A DNA stretch of 57,929 nt from JBFMFH01 sp040752275 (GTDB lineage Bacteria > Acidobacteriota > Vicinamibacteria > Vicinamibacterales > JAKQTR01), in contig JBFMFH010000090.1 of the NCBI GenBank assembly GCA_040752275.1, positions 1-57,929 of the forward strand, in the 5' to 3' direction. A program made the translations under genes and the position numbers. This document shows, one piece after another, positions 25,628 through 35,465 of this stretch. Each line of letters starts with the position of its first letter. Position 1 is the first letter of the stretch. The notes under the pieces were generated by a model. The model had not been told where the DNA came from. It saw nothing but the letters and a program-made list of their open reading frames with translations, and made no database searches.

Positions 25628-26103
25628 CGACGACTGCGGCGATCGCCGCGGCGTTCGACGCGTGACGACCCTCCTCGGCTGGCGAGCAGCACCAGCAGCG
25701 TCGCCAGGGCCAGCGAGCCGTCGGCTGCCGCAAACAGCAGGTAGGCCGCCGGCGACCCGCGCCACGCGACGTCGAGGACGAACAGCACGGCACCGCCGCC
25801 CTTCAGCAGCGGACCCATGATCCAGAGATACGCGCGATAGCGGACCGGGTCTCGCCACGGAAGGACGTAGCCAATGCCGATCGCTGCCGTGAACAGCGCG
25901 TTGAGATCGGCGTGAAGCGGGGGCACGGGAGCGGGAACACCAAAGGCCGCCGCCAGCCAGGACCGCCCCAGGACCAGTGCCAGCGACAAGCCGCAGTCGT
26001 ACACACCCGAGATCCCCGCGACGACTCGCAGGGCACGGAGCCCAGAAGGGAAAGCCCCGGGCGTCGATACCCGGGGCTGGTCCAGCAGTCCGTCGGCGGG
26101 CAC
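25612..26103 (-). CDS. Small four-helix membrane protein of unknown function
   Basis: The product has four predicted membrane helices (SGVYDCGLSLALVLGRSWL; FTAAIGIGYVLPW; YRAYLWIMGPLLKGGGAVLF; PAAYLLFAAADGSLALATLL) and a basic C-terminal tail (RVERRGDRRSRR). The start is not fixed. ATG 26139 would overlap the PEGA gene. GTG 26103 avoids that but lies upstream of the terminator-like hairpin at 26053-26078. GTG 26004 would cut into helix 1. The conserved-looking helices and clean frame support a real gene. I do not recognise a function. It converges with the permease, overlapping it by 16 nt. Confidence 0.65.
   Translation of the reverse strand: MPADGLLDQPRVSTPGAFPSGLRALRVVAGISGVYDCGLSLALVLGRSWLAAAFGVPAPVPPLHADLNALFTAAIGIGYVLPWRDPVRYRAYLWIMGPLLKGGGAVLFVLDVAWRGSPAAYLLFAAADGSLALATLLVLLASRGGSSRVERRGDRRSRRYDGG
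26053..26078 (-). terminator. Rho-independent-like terminator of the PEGA gene
   Basis: AGCCCCGGG and CCCGGGGCT form a perfect 9-bp stem with an 8-nt loop, about 40 nt beyond the PEGA stop on the minus strand. It is followed by the pyrimidine-rich TTCCCTTCT. The T tract is short for a strong intrinsic terminator. Confidence 0.6.
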
Positions 26104-26116
26104 GGGCCGGCCCTCG

Positions 26117-26998
26117 CTACCTGATCGGTTCCAGCACACCCTCGTACGTGATCGTGTCGTTCAGACGGACGTCGACGTCGAAGACCAGCGGCGCGTACCC
26201 GGGCGCGGAGATCTCGATCTTGTGCGGGCCGGGCTTCAGTTTCAGCCGCTGGAAGATCCCGTCGAAGTCGTCCACGCGGCCCGCGTAGTACCCGTCGACG
26301 AAGACATTCGCCTCGCGGGGGCTCACCTTCAGCCGCAAGCTGCCCGTTGCTTCGTACCCGTAGCCGCCGTAACTGCCGTACCCGCCGTACCCGCCGTACC
26401 CGTACCCGCCGTAGGCCGGGGCGCCGTATCCCCACCAGTACGGGTCATAGTAGAAGTAGCCCAGGCCGAATGCGCCATACCCGTACCAGTACGACGAGTT
26501 CCAGTAGTTGGGCGGATAGTAGCCGGGCGGATAGTAGCCAGGGTACCAGCCACCGCCGCCGGTGGGCCAGACTGGCGGCCGGCCGCCGCCGCTGCTCCCC
26601 CGCTCGCCCACCGTGCCGATGGCCGGGTTGTTGCCGCGTGGTCTCGAGTACCACGGCGGGTCACTGCCCTGCGGCGTGCGCTCCCGGCCGCGAGAGGTGC
26701 CCGCCTGACTGTCGGTCGGCCTGGTGTTCCCGCCCCACATCGGAGGCGGTGCCCCACCAGACGATGCGCCGCCGCCCGACGTCGTCGGGGGGGGGGCGCC
26801 TCCTGCTCTGGGACCGGCACCGGGACCGGGACCGCCTCCGCCCCGAGGGACCGCCGACCCGACCCGCTCGCCGCCGGTGCGGGGTGGGTCCTGGGATTCC
26901 GTCGGCCTGGTCTGCGCGCTGGCCACGCCAGTCGCCAGCCACGCGAGTGCCAGGCTCCCGGCGAGCAACAGGGCCATCCGAGAGGTTGCGCGGTTCAT
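26117..26998 (-). CDS. Secreted Gly/Tyr-rich protein with C-terminal PEGA domain
   Basis: ATG 26998 is chosen because AAGGAG lies 6 nt upstream and the signal peptide follows (MNRATSRMALLLAGSL, cleaved after ASA). The 293-residue product has a Gly/Pro/Arg-rich low-complexity region (about 30-150) and a Tyr/Gly/Trp-rich stretch (about 150-215: YPPGYYPPNYW, then YGGYGYGGYGGYGSYGGYG). A PEGA domain ends it (about 222-293: GSLRLKVSPREANVFVDG), the small beta domain common on surface proteins. It is likely cell-surface or periplasmic. A run of ten G on the plus strand (C10 in the coding strand) lies in the low-complexity part. The gene is divergent from hslV. Confidence 0.8.
   Translation of the reverse strand: MNRATSRMALLLAGSLALAWLATGVASAQTRPTESQDPPRTGGERVGSAVPRGGGGPGPGAGPRAGGAPPPTTSGGGASSGGAPPPMWGGNTRPTDSQAGTSRGRERTPQGSDPPWYSRPRGNNPAIGTVGERGSSGGGRPPVWPTGGGGWYPGYYPPGYYPPNYWNSSYWYGYGAFGLGYFYYDPYWWGYGAPAYGGYGYGGYGGYGSYGGYGYEATGSLRLKVSPREANVFVDGYYAGRVDDFDGIFQRLKLKPGPHKIEISAPGYAPLVFDVDVRLNDTITYEGVLEPIR
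26787..26796. repeat. Homopolymer G10/C10 inside the PEGA gene
   Basis: Ten consecutive G on the plus strand encode part of a Pro/Gly run of the PEGA protein. Tracts of this length mutate by slippage, and loss or gain of one base here would shift the frame before the Tyr-rich and PEGA domains. Confidence 0.85.
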
Positions 26999-27171
26999 GT
27001 CCAGCTCCTTGCAGCGAGGGGCCGCGGCCAAGGCGGGCCGGGACCGTTCACTTCAGACGCAAGCAACACGGCTGCCAGGCAGGCGCACCGGAAACTCAAG
27101 GACAATGTACGACTTGCGGCGCTGCTTGTCCAGAAGAATGGGCACCGCCGCACCTGGGCCGTCCTGATTTC

Positions 27172-27201
27172 TTGACAGTGTTTTCCGGGCTCCGATAGAC
27201 T
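27172..27201 (+). promoter_or_regulatory. Sigma70-type promoter of hslVU
   Basis: TTGACA at 27172-27177 is followed after 18 nt by TAGACT (27196-27201), with the hslV start 72 nt downstream behind GGAGGGGG. A sigma32-type heat-shock promoter, common for hslVU in Proteobacteria, is not apparent. The rest of 26999-27272 shows no gene. Confidence 0.65.
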
Positions 27202-27272
27202 GCCCGTACGGTCGACGTCACCCCCGCTGAACCTTCTGAACAGCCCTGCCGTACGTCCGGAGGGGGCACACC

Positions 27273-27800
27273 ATGTTCCATGCGACGACGATTCTCGGTG
27301 TCCGCCACCAGGGCCATGTGGTGATGGCAAGCGACGGCCAGGTCACCCTGGGCGACGCGGTCGTCAAGCACCATGCCAGGAAGATCCGTCGGTTGTTCGA
27401 CAATCGGATTCTCGCCGGGTTTGCCGGCTCTGCCGCCGACTCGTTTGCCCTCTTCTCACGGTTCGAGGCCAAGCTCGAGCAGTACCGGGGCAACCTCGAG
27501 CGGTCGGCGGTCGAGCTGGCCAAGGACTGGCGCACGGATCGCGCACTGCGCCGGCTGGAGGCCATGCTTCTCGTGGCCGATACCCGCTCGACGTTCCTCT
27601 TGTCCGGCACGGGCGACCTGATCGAGCCCGACGATGGCGTGGTCGGCATCGGATCGGGCGGCGTCTACGCCGCCGCCGCCGCACGGGCGCTGGTGCGACA
27701 CACCGAGTTCGACGCCCGCCGGATCGCCGAAACCGCGATGGGGATCGCGGCCGACCTGTGCATCTATACGAACAATCAGATTACGATTGAGGAACTCTGA
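27273..27800 (+). CDS. hslV: ATP-dependent protease HslUV, peptidase subunit
   Basis: The 175-residue protein aligns along its whole length with HslV (ClpQ): SDGQVTLGDAVVKHHARKIR, ILAGFAGSAADSFALF, ELAKDWRTDRALRRLEA, GIGSGGVYAAAAARAL and the C-terminal CIYTNNQITIEEL. HslV forms a double hexamer with a catalytic N-terminal Thr. Here the Thr pair is T5-T6 after MFHA, so a short propeptide must be removed, unlike E. coli where only Met is lost. The strong Shine-Dalgarno and the promoter upstream make it the first gene of the operon. hslU follows 19 nt after the stop. Confidence 0.95.
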   Translation: MFHATTILGVRHQGHVVMASDGQVTLGDAVVKHHARKIRRLFDNRILAGFAGSAADSFALFSRFEAKLEQYRGNLERSAVELAKDWRTDRALRRLEAMLLVADTRSTFLLSGTGDLIEPDDGVVGIGSGGVYAAAAARALVRHTEFDARRIAETAMGIAADLCIYTNNQITIEEL

Positions 27801-27819
27801 TCTCGCGGGTCTTCGCGAC

Positions 27820-29196
27820 ATGCCCTTCTTCCTGCCGGCCTCCATGGACCCTGCAACGACCGCCCTGACGCCGCGCCAGATCGTCGCCGAACTCGACAAG
27901 TACGTCGTCGGCCAGCACAAGGCCAAGCGGGCCGTGGCGATTGCCCTGCGCAACCGCCTGCGGCGCCTGCGCCTCGCCCCGGAGATGGCGGAGGATGTGG
28001 CGCCGAAGAACATCCTGATGATCGGGCCCACGGGTGTCGGCAAGACGGAGATCGCCCGGCGTCTCGCCCGGCTGGCCCAGTCGCCGTTCCTGAAGGTCGA
28101 GGCCTCGCGTTTCACGGAAGTGGGCTACGTGGGCAGGGACGTCGAGTCGATGGTCCGCGACCTGGTCGAGGTCTCGGTCAACATGATTCGCGATGAGCGG
28201 CTCAAGGACGTGCTCCCGCAGGCCGAGGGCCGCGCGGAGGAACGCCTGCTCGACCTGCTGTTGCCGCCGCGCACGCCGGCTTCGGGCGAGGACCCTGCGG
28301 CGGTCCGCGAGGAAGCGGCGCAGACCCGCGAGCGGCTCCGGGTCCAGATGCGGGACGGGCGGCTCGATCACAGGGCCGTCGAACTCGACGTGCGCGACCA
28401 GGGCATGCCGCTCATCGAGGTGGTCGGCGGCACGTCGATGGAAGAGCTCGGGTTGAACCTCCGGGACATGCTGCCGAATCTGTTTCAGGGGAAGAGCCGC
28501 CGCCGCGCCCTGAACGTGCCGGACGCGCGTGCGCACCTGGTGCAGGAAGAGCAGCAGAAACTGATCGACATGGAATCCGTGTCGCGGACGGCCATCGAGC
28601 GGGTGGAACAGAACGGGATCATCTTCATCGACGAGATCGACAAGATCGCCGGGCGCGAAGGCGGCCACGGCCCGGAGGTCAGCCGCGAGGGCGTGCAGCG
28701 GGACATCCTGCCGATCATCGAGGGGACGACCGTCAACACCAAGCACGGGCTGGTGAGAACAGATCACATCCTGTTCATTGCGGCAGGGGCCTTCCACGTG
28801 TCGAAGCCGTCGGACCTGATCCCGGAACTGCAGGGACGGTTCCCCATCCGGGTCGAACTCGATGCCCTCGGCGAAGGCGACTTCGTGCGGATCCTGCGCG
28901 AGCCGAAAAACGCGCTGTTGAAACAGTACGCCGCCTTGCTGGAGACGGACGGCGTGAACCTCGTCTTCACCGACGAAGCCGTCGAACGGATTGCCGCCCT
29001 CGCGGCGGTCGTGAACGAGCGCGCCGAGAACATCGGTGCCCGCCGCCTGCACACCGTGCTCGAACGGCTGCTCGACGAGATTGCGTTCGAAGGCCCGGAC
29101 CTGGCAGAGAAGTCGATGACGATTGATGGATCGTACGTGGATCGCATGCTCGCCGACATCGTGTCGAACGACGATCTCAGCAGGTACATCCTGTGA
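27820..29196 (+). CDS. hslU: ATP-dependent protease HslUV, unfoldase subunit
   Basis: ATG 27820 is used; ATG 27844 (MDPATTALTPRQIV) is equally possible and closer to the family start. The product (458 residues from 27820) has PRQIVAELDKYVVGQHKAKR, Walker A GPTGVGKT (69-76), the pore-type loop GYVGRDVESMVRDL, Walker B IIFIDEIDKIA (about 268-278), the GAFH segment, sensor-2 ARRLHTVLERLLDEIAFEG, and the C-terminal tail DLSRYIL that docks into HslV. The I domain (about 100-240) has the Arg-rich insertion usual in this family. It unfolds proteins and feeds them to HslV. The stop overlaps the GTG of the next gene. Confidence 0.95.
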   Translation: MPFFLPASMDPATTALTPRQIVAELDKYVVGQHKAKRAVAIALRNRLRRLRLAPEMAEDVAPKNILMIGPTGVGKTEIARRLARLAQSPFLKVEASRFTEVGYVGRDVESMVRDLVEVSVNMIRDERLKDVLPQAEGRAEERLLDLLLPPRTPASGEDPAAVREEAAQTRERLRVQMRDGRLDHRAVELDVRDQGMPLIEVVGGTSMEELGLNLRDMLPNLFQGKSRRRALNVPDARAHLVQEEQQKLIDMESVSRTAIERVEQNGIIFIDEIDKIAGREGGHGPEVSREGVQRDILPIIEGTTVNTKHGLVRTDHILFIAAGAFHVSKPSDLIPELQGRFPIRVELDALGEGDFVRILREPKNALLKQYAALLETDGVNLVFTDEAVERIAALAAVVNERAENIGARRLHTVLERLLDEIAFEGPDLAEKSMTIDGSYVDRMLADIVSNDDLSRYIL

Positions 29197-30587
29197 GGCG
29201 CTTCCACTTCCCGTCCGGTCGCGTGCCGCGGGCCCTCGTGCTCGGGGCGGCGGCTGCGGCCAGTGTGGCTGCGCTCGGATGCGGCAAGAAGGGTCCGCCC
29301 CTGGCCCCCTTGGTCACGCTGCCCAACCGCATCACGGATCTGGCGGCCCGGCGGCTCGGGGACACGATCTACGTCACCTTCACGGTGCCGGCGACCAACA
29401 TCGACGGAACGGCGCCGGCGGACCTGCGTCGCGTCGAGGTGTACGCGTACACCGCCCTGGAGGCTGCGGAAGGCCGGGACGTGAAGCGAACGACGCTCGT
29501 CGCCACGATTCCGGTGAAGGCACCGCCGAAACCGCCGGAGACAGAGGCAGAGGACGAACCGCCGCGCGTCGACGAGGCAGTCGGGGAACCCGGCGTCGAT
29601 CAGGGCGCGCTCGTCGCGATTGTCGAAACGGTGAGCGACGAATTGCGCGTTCCCTTGCCGCCCGACCCGAAGGCGCCGAAGCCAAAGAGCGTCGTCCGTC
29701 CGGCGCCGGAGTTCGCGACGACGCTGCCCCTGCCGCTGCCGGAGCCGGAGCCGGCGCGCTTCTACGTGGCGGTTGGCGTGAACCGGAAGGGGAAGAAGGG
29801 CCCGTTCTCGCCGAGACCGGCTGCGTTCCTCCATGCCGCACCCCCGGCGCCGGAGGCTCCCCTCGTGTCGGTGACGGAGCCATCCGTCGTCCTCGAGTGG
29901 TCCCGGCCGGCCGGTCTGCGCCGGCCCTACCTGGACCCGGACGCCGGCGCCCGGCGCGAGGTCCTGCTGTTCGGATGGTTCGTGACGCTGCCGGTGCCGC
30001 CCAGGCTCACCTCGACGTTCACGGGCCTGCCGCGGCAGCCGGCCATCACATACAACGTCTACAGAGTGCCGGCGCCCGCTGCCACCTCGCCGATCGAGAC
30101 CCCGCCGCCCAGGCCGGGACTGGTGTCCGCGCCCGTCCCGCTCGGCGAGAGGCCCACCGAAGGGCTGACCTTCAGGGACCCGATCGGGCAGTGGGGCGTC
30201 GAGCAGTGCTACGCCGTGCGGACCGTCCAAACGGTCGAGTCGGTCGCCATCGAGAGCGAGTTGTCGCCGATCGCCTGCGTGGTCCCGACAGACAGCTTCG
30301 CTCCCGAGGCGCCTACCGCGCTCGCCGCGGTCGCGAGCCAGGGGGCCATCAGTCTCATCTGGGAACGTGTGCAGGCCTCCGACCTCGCCGGCTATCTCGT
30401 GTTCCGGGGACCCGCGCCCGATGGCCCGCTCGAGCCCCTGTTCGAGACGCCCATCCGGGAGACCACCTACCGCGATGCGACCGCTGCGACGGGCGCGCGC
30501 TATGTGTACGAAGTCGTGGCCGTCGACGCCGCGGCCACTCCCAACCGGAGCGTCCCGTCGAACCGAGTGGTCGAGGCGGCTCGCTGA
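29193..30587 (+). CDS. Lipoprotein with fibronectin III-like domains
   Basis: The GTG at 29193 overlaps the hslU stop (GTGA). The 464-residue product has a lipoprotein signal with the lipobox AALGC (Cys30). It is followed by GKKGPPLAP, the CGxKGPxxxP start also seen in small LptM/YifL-type lipoproteins. The rest looks like two fibronectin III-like units (about 45-225 and 335-460: LAAVASQGAISLIWERVQA, ASDLAGYLVFRG) around a Pro-rich middle. It is probably anchored in a membrane facing the periplasm. Coupling to hslU is unexpected and may simply reflect a read-through operon. The role is unknown. Confidence 0.75.
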   Translation: MRRFHFPSGRVPRALVLGAAAAASVAALGCGKKGPPLAPLVTLPNRITDLAARRLGDTIYVTFTVPATNIDGTAPADLRRVEVYAYTALEAAEGRDVKRTTLVATIPVKAPPKPPETEAEDEPPRVDEAVGEPGVDQGALVAIVETVSDELRVPLPPDPKAPKPKSVVRPAPEFATTLPLPLPEPEPARFYVAVGVNRKGKKGPFSPRPAAFLHAAPPAPEAPLVSVTEPSVVLEWSRPAGLRRPYLDPDAGARREVLLFGWFVTLPVPPRLTSTFTGLPRQPAITYNVYRVPAPAATSPIETPPPRPGLVSAPVPLGERPTEGLTFRDPIGQWGVEQCYAVRTVQTVESVAIESELSPIACVVPTDSFAPEAPTALAAVASQGAISLIWERVQASDLAGYLVFRGPAPDGPLEPLFETPIRETTYRDATAATGARYVYEVVAVDAAATPNRSVPSNRVVEAAR

Positions 30588-30590
30588 AGG

Positions 30591-30617
30591 AGAGGGGCAG
30601 AAGGCAGGAGTCAGGGC
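30591..30617 (-). repeat. Heptamer-family remnant
   Basis: On the minus strand this reads CCTGACTCCTGCCTTCTGCC, matching the unit of the 7278-7385 array in the opposite orientation. It separates the lipoprotein and FAA-hydrolase genes. Confidence 0.6.
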
Positions 30618-30623
30618 GCGGAC

Positions 30624-31439
30624 ATGGATCATATCTACCGCATCGAATGGGAGGGCACGCCGCGCCATGCGGTGGGACGAGACGGCCGGCTGTTTCTCTT
30701 GGCGGGCAGCCCCTTCGGGCCTTATGAACCTGGGCAGGCGATCGCCGCGGGGAGCGGTGCGAGCTTCACGCCGGCGGTTCGTGTCCTGGCGCCGGTGGTC
30801 CCCGGCAAGATCGTCGGGATCGGCCTGAACTACAAGGACCACGCGGCCGAGCAGGGCAAGGCGTTGCCACCTGCGCCGATGGCGTTCCTCAAGCCGCCGA
30901 CGGCCATCATCGCGCCGGGCGATCCCATCCTCCTCCCGTCCGGCGTGGGACGTATCGACCATGAAGCCGAAATGGCGCTCGTCATCGGCCGCCGCGCGTC
31001 GCGCGTCAGCGTGGAGCAGGCCCGCGACTACATTCTGGGCATCACCTGCGCCAACGACGTGACGGCGCGGGACCTCCAGAACAAGGGGATGCAGTATTCG
31101 CACGTGAAGGGGTATGACACCTTCGCACCCATCGGCCCCTCGATTGCGGTGGGCCTCGATTCGCGAGACCTGGCCGTGGAGGGTTGGGTCAACGGCGTTC
31201 GCCGGCAGGCGTCGCGCACGCGCGAGCTGATCTTCCCGGCGGCCGAACTCATCGCCTACATCTCCGACATCATGACGCTGGAGCCCGGCGACGTGATCTT
31301 GACCGGAACGCCTTCTGGCATCGGACCCCTCACTGCCGGGGACACGATCACCGTCAAGGTCGAGGGCGTGGGGGAGCTGGAGAATCCGGTCGAGGACAGA
31401 CGGCAATCGTCAGGGGCGGGCGACAGGCGTCTGGGGTAA
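30624..31439 (+). CDS. Fumarylacetoacetate hydrolase family protein
   Basis: The 271-residue protein has a short N-terminal domain, then the FAH C-terminal fold: VPGKIVGIGLNYKDHAAEQG, the metal ligands in RIDHEAEMALVIG, GITCANDVTARDLQ, KGYDTFAPIGPSI and LEPGDVILTGTPSGIGPL. Enzymes of this family cleave C-C bonds in acylpyruvates or act as ureidoglycolate lyase-like, decarboxylase or hydratase enzymes, usually with a divalent metal. The substrate cannot be read from sequence. The last 15 or so residues (EDRRQSSGAGDRRLG) go beyond the family's usual end and resemble repeat-derived coding sequence. Confidence 0.88.
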   Translation: MDHIYRIEWEGTPRHAVGRDGRLFLLAGSPFGPYEPGQAIAAGSGASFTPAVRVLAPVVPGKIVGIGLNYKDHAAEQGKALPPAPMAFLKPPTAIIAPGDPILLPSGVGRIDHEAEMALVIGRRASRVSVEQARDYILGITCANDVTARDLQNKGMQYSHVKGYDTFAPIGPSIAVGLDSRDLAVEGWVNGVRRQASRTRELIFPAAELIAYISDIMTLEPGDVILTGTPSGIGPLTAGDTITVKVEGVGELENPVEDRRQSSGAGDRRLG

Positions 31440-31564
31440 GGCGGCAGGCAGCGGCCACTTGGGTAGGGATCGGCGCGAGAACCGGGTACACTAGTGCGAC
31501 GCTGCGGGCACCGCGAGCCGGCGCTCTGGCCCCGGTCCCCGGTCCCCGGGGTTTGGGAGCATCC

Positions 31565-32214
31565 ATGCAGCTGTTTATCGACACCGGCAGCATCACGGAC
31601 ATCGAAGTCTACGCCGGGCTCGGCATCATCGACGGCGTGACGACGAACCCCTCGCTCATGGCGAAGGAACCGGGCGATCCGCGGGCGATCCTGAAACGCA
31701 TTTGCGACATCGTGCAGGGGCCGGTGAGTGCCGAGGTCCTGGCGACCGACGCCGACGGGATGGTACGCGAAGGGCGGGAGCTGGCGGGCATCGATGGGCA
31801 CATCGTGGTCAAGGTGCCCTTCGGGAAGGAGGGGATCCAGGCATGCCGGCGCCTGCGCCGCGACGGCATCCGCGTGAATGTGACGCTCGTCTTCTCGGCG
31901 GCGCAGGCCTTACTGGCCGCGAAGGTCGGCGCCACCTACGTGAGCCCGTTTGTGGGCCGCCTCGACGACATCGCCGCCGACGGAATGGGCCTGATTCAGC
32001 AGATTGTGGAGATCTACGAGAACTACGACTTCGAGACCGGCGTGCTGGCCGCCAGCATCCGCCATCCGATGCACGTCGTGCTGGCCGCGCGGATGGGGGC
32101 GCACGTGAGTACCTGTCCGCCCGCCGTGATCGACGCCCTTTTCAAGCACCCCCTGACCGACATGGGTATCGCGCGCTTCCTGAAGGACTGGGAGGCTGCC
32201 AAAGGAGCCAGGGC

Positions 32215-32218
<4 letters not shown>
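31565..32218 (+). CDS. fsa: Fructose-6-phosphate aldolase / transaldolase-like protein
   Basis: ATG 31565 gives MQLFIDTGSITDIEVYAGLG, the normal start of the short (about 215-residue) TalC/FSA subfamily; the product has 217 residues. It has DGVTTNPSLMAKE, the Schiff-base lysine K83 in HIVVKVPFGKEGIQA, VNVTLVFSAAQALLAAKVG, YVSPFVGRLDD and the C-terminal HPLTDMGIARFLKDWE. It should act in the cytoplasm on fructose 6-phosphate or in transaldolase reactions of the pentose phosphate pathway. Short-form members of both activities look alike, so this is left open. The stop overlaps the GTG of the carboxylase beta subunit, an odd metabolic pairing. Confidence 0.9.
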
Positions 32219-33759
<1,541 letters not shown>

Positions 33760-33847
33760 GGTCTGACCGGCGGTGCTCAGTGCTTCGACTCGCAAGTACG
33801 GCCACGATTCGCCCCCGCCGAACGTGGTCGGTTCCGCCCGCTCGCCA

Positions 33848-33900
33848 CTTAGTCCTGAAGGCGCAAGTCGGTTGCCACACTTGCGCATCGAAGGACTAAG
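33848..33900. promoter_or_regulatory. Long imperfect inverted repeat just before the biotin carboxylase gene
   Basis: CTTAGTCCTGAAGGCGCAAGT (33848-33868) pairs with ACTTGCGCATCGAAGGACTAAG (33879-33900). The arms of 21-22 nt have perfect ends (CTTAGTCCT/AGGACTAAG and CGCAAGT/ACTTGCG) and a small internal mismatch around a 10-nt loop. It has no U tract. Its right arm ends directly against the ATG at 33901. A second, weaker hairpin (GGCCACG...CGTGGTC) lies at about 33799-33830. Confidence 0.75.
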
Positions 33901-33921
33901 ATGGGCCGGGGGACACCGAGC

Positions 33922-35445
33922 GTGTTGACCAAGATCCTGATCGCCAACCGCGGCGAAATCGCCGTGCGGATCATCCGCGGCTGCCGCGAGATGGGCCTCA
34001 AGACGGTGGCGGTCTACTCCGAATGCGATCGCACGGCGCTGCACGTCCGCTATGCCGACGAGGCGTACCCGATCGGGCCGAACGCCCCTCGCGACAGCTA
34101 CCTCCGGATCGACAAGCTCATCGATGTGGCCCGAGAGGCTGGAGCCGACGCCGTCCATCCGGGGTACGGCTTCCTGGCCGAGAACGCCGGGTTCGCACGG
34201 GCGTGCGAGGAAGCCGGCATCAGGTTCATCGGCCCCGCCGCGAGCGCGATCGAGTTGATGGGCAGCAAGACCGCCGCGCGCAAGGCGGCCATCGATGCCG
34301 GCGTGCCCATCGTGCCCGGCACCCGCGAGCCACTCGGCCCCGACGTGCCCGATGCCGGCGTGGCGGCAATCGCGGCCAAGGTCGGCTATCCTATTCTCAT
34401 CAAAGCTGTCGCGGGCGGCGGCGGCAAAGGCATGCGGACGGTCACCGATCCGGCCGATCTGCCAGGCGCGCTGCGCTCAGCCCGGTCCGAGGCGCTGTCG
34501 TCCTTCGGCGATCCGGCCGTGTACATCGAGCGGCGCATCCAGCGCCCGCGACACATCGAGATTCAGCTGCTCGGCGATCATCACGGCACGGTGGTGCCCT
34601 TTGTCGAGCGCGAATGCTCGATCCAGCGCCGGCACCAGAAGGTCGTGGAGGAATCGCCGTCGCCGGCCGTGGGCACAGACCTGCGCCGCCGCCTCGCCGC
34701 CGCCGCGGCGGCCGTTGCCAGGCGCGTCGGCTACACGAACGCCGGCACCATCGAGTTCCTGGTCGACGAGAACGGCGCGTTCTTCTTTCTCGAGATGAAC
34801 ACGCGGCTGCAGGTCGAGCACCCGATCACGGAACTCGTGACGAGCACCGACCTGGTGCACTGGCAGATCCGAATCGCCCGCGACGAGGCGCTCTCGCTCG
34901 ATCCGGAGTCCGTCCTGACGCCCCGGGGGCACGCGATCGAGTGCCGGATCTACGCCGAAGACCCGGACCGCGATTTTCTCCCGTCACCGGGCCGCATCCT
35001 CGCGCTACGGGCCCCGGCCGGGCCCGGCATCCGGCGCGACGACGGAGGCGCCGCTGCCGGAGTGGAGGTCCCGATCTTCTACGACCCCCTCATCGCCAAA
35101 CTGGCCACCTGGGCCGATGACCGGCCGATGGCCATCGAGCGCATGAACCGGGCCCTGTACGAATACGACGTGCGCGGGATCAAGACGACCATCCCGTTCT
35201 TCCGCTGGCTGTTGGCCGACCCCGACTTCCGCGCGGGACGCTTCGACACAGGGTTCATCGACGCGGCGCTCGCGCGGCGCAACGGCCGCCCGTTCCTCGA
35301 GGTGGCCCAAGGGGCAGCGGATCTGGCGGCTGTCGCCGCCGCCCTGCACATCCACACCCGCACGTCACAGGCCCGGGCCATTGAGGTGCGGTCCGAGCCC
35401 GGGAGTCTCTGGAAGCGGCACGCGCGGCTCGAGGCCCTGCGCTGA
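33922..35445 (+). CDS. accC: Biotin carboxylase subunit of acyl-CoA carboxylase
   Basis: GTG 33922 gives MLTKILIANRGEIAVRIIRG, the family's usual start, behind GGGGGA; ATG 33901 adds 7 residues but lies on the hairpin arm. The 507-residue protein has PNAPRDSYLRIDKLIDVA, HPGYGFLAENAGFARAC, the ATP-grasp loop KAVAGGGGKGMR (about 160-170), HIEIQLLGDHHG, ERECSIQRRHQKVVEESPSP and the catalytic RLQVEHPITE (Arg295). It carboxylates biotin with ATP and bicarbonate. It lacks the C-terminal biotin domain found in many propionyl-CoA carboxylase alpha chains; that part is the separate next gene. Confidence 0.94.
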   Translation: MLTKILIANRGEIAVRIIRGCREMGLKTVAVYSECDRTALHVRYADEAYPIGPNAPRDSYLRIDKLIDVAREAGADAVHPGYGFLAENAGFARACEEAGIRFIGPAASAIELMGSKTAARKAAIDAGVPIVPGTREPLGPDVPDAGVAAIAAKVGYPILIKAVAGGGGKGMRTVTDPADLPGALRSARSEALSSFGDPAVYIERRIQRPRHIEIQLLGDHHGTVVPFVERECSIQRRHQKVVEESPSPAVGTDLRRRLAAAAAAVARRVGYTNAGTIEFLVDENGAFFFLEMNTRLQVEHPITELVTSTDLVHWQIRIARDEALSLDPESVLTPRGHAIECRIYAEDPDRDFLPSPGRILALRAPAGPGIRRDDGGAAAGVEVPIFYDPLIAKLATWADDRPMAIERMNRALYEYDVRGIKTTIPFFRWLLADPDFRAGRFDTGFIDAALARRNGRPFLEVAQGAADLAAVAAALHIHTRTSQARAIEVRSEPGSLWKRHARLEALR

Positions 35446-35465
35446 CACCGTCGCCGGGGTGCGTC

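Noticed and set aside
28764..31406. 880-codon minus-strand frame across hslU end, lipoprotein and FAA hydrolase
   Set aside because: It crosses three well-supported plus-strand genes and has no domain.
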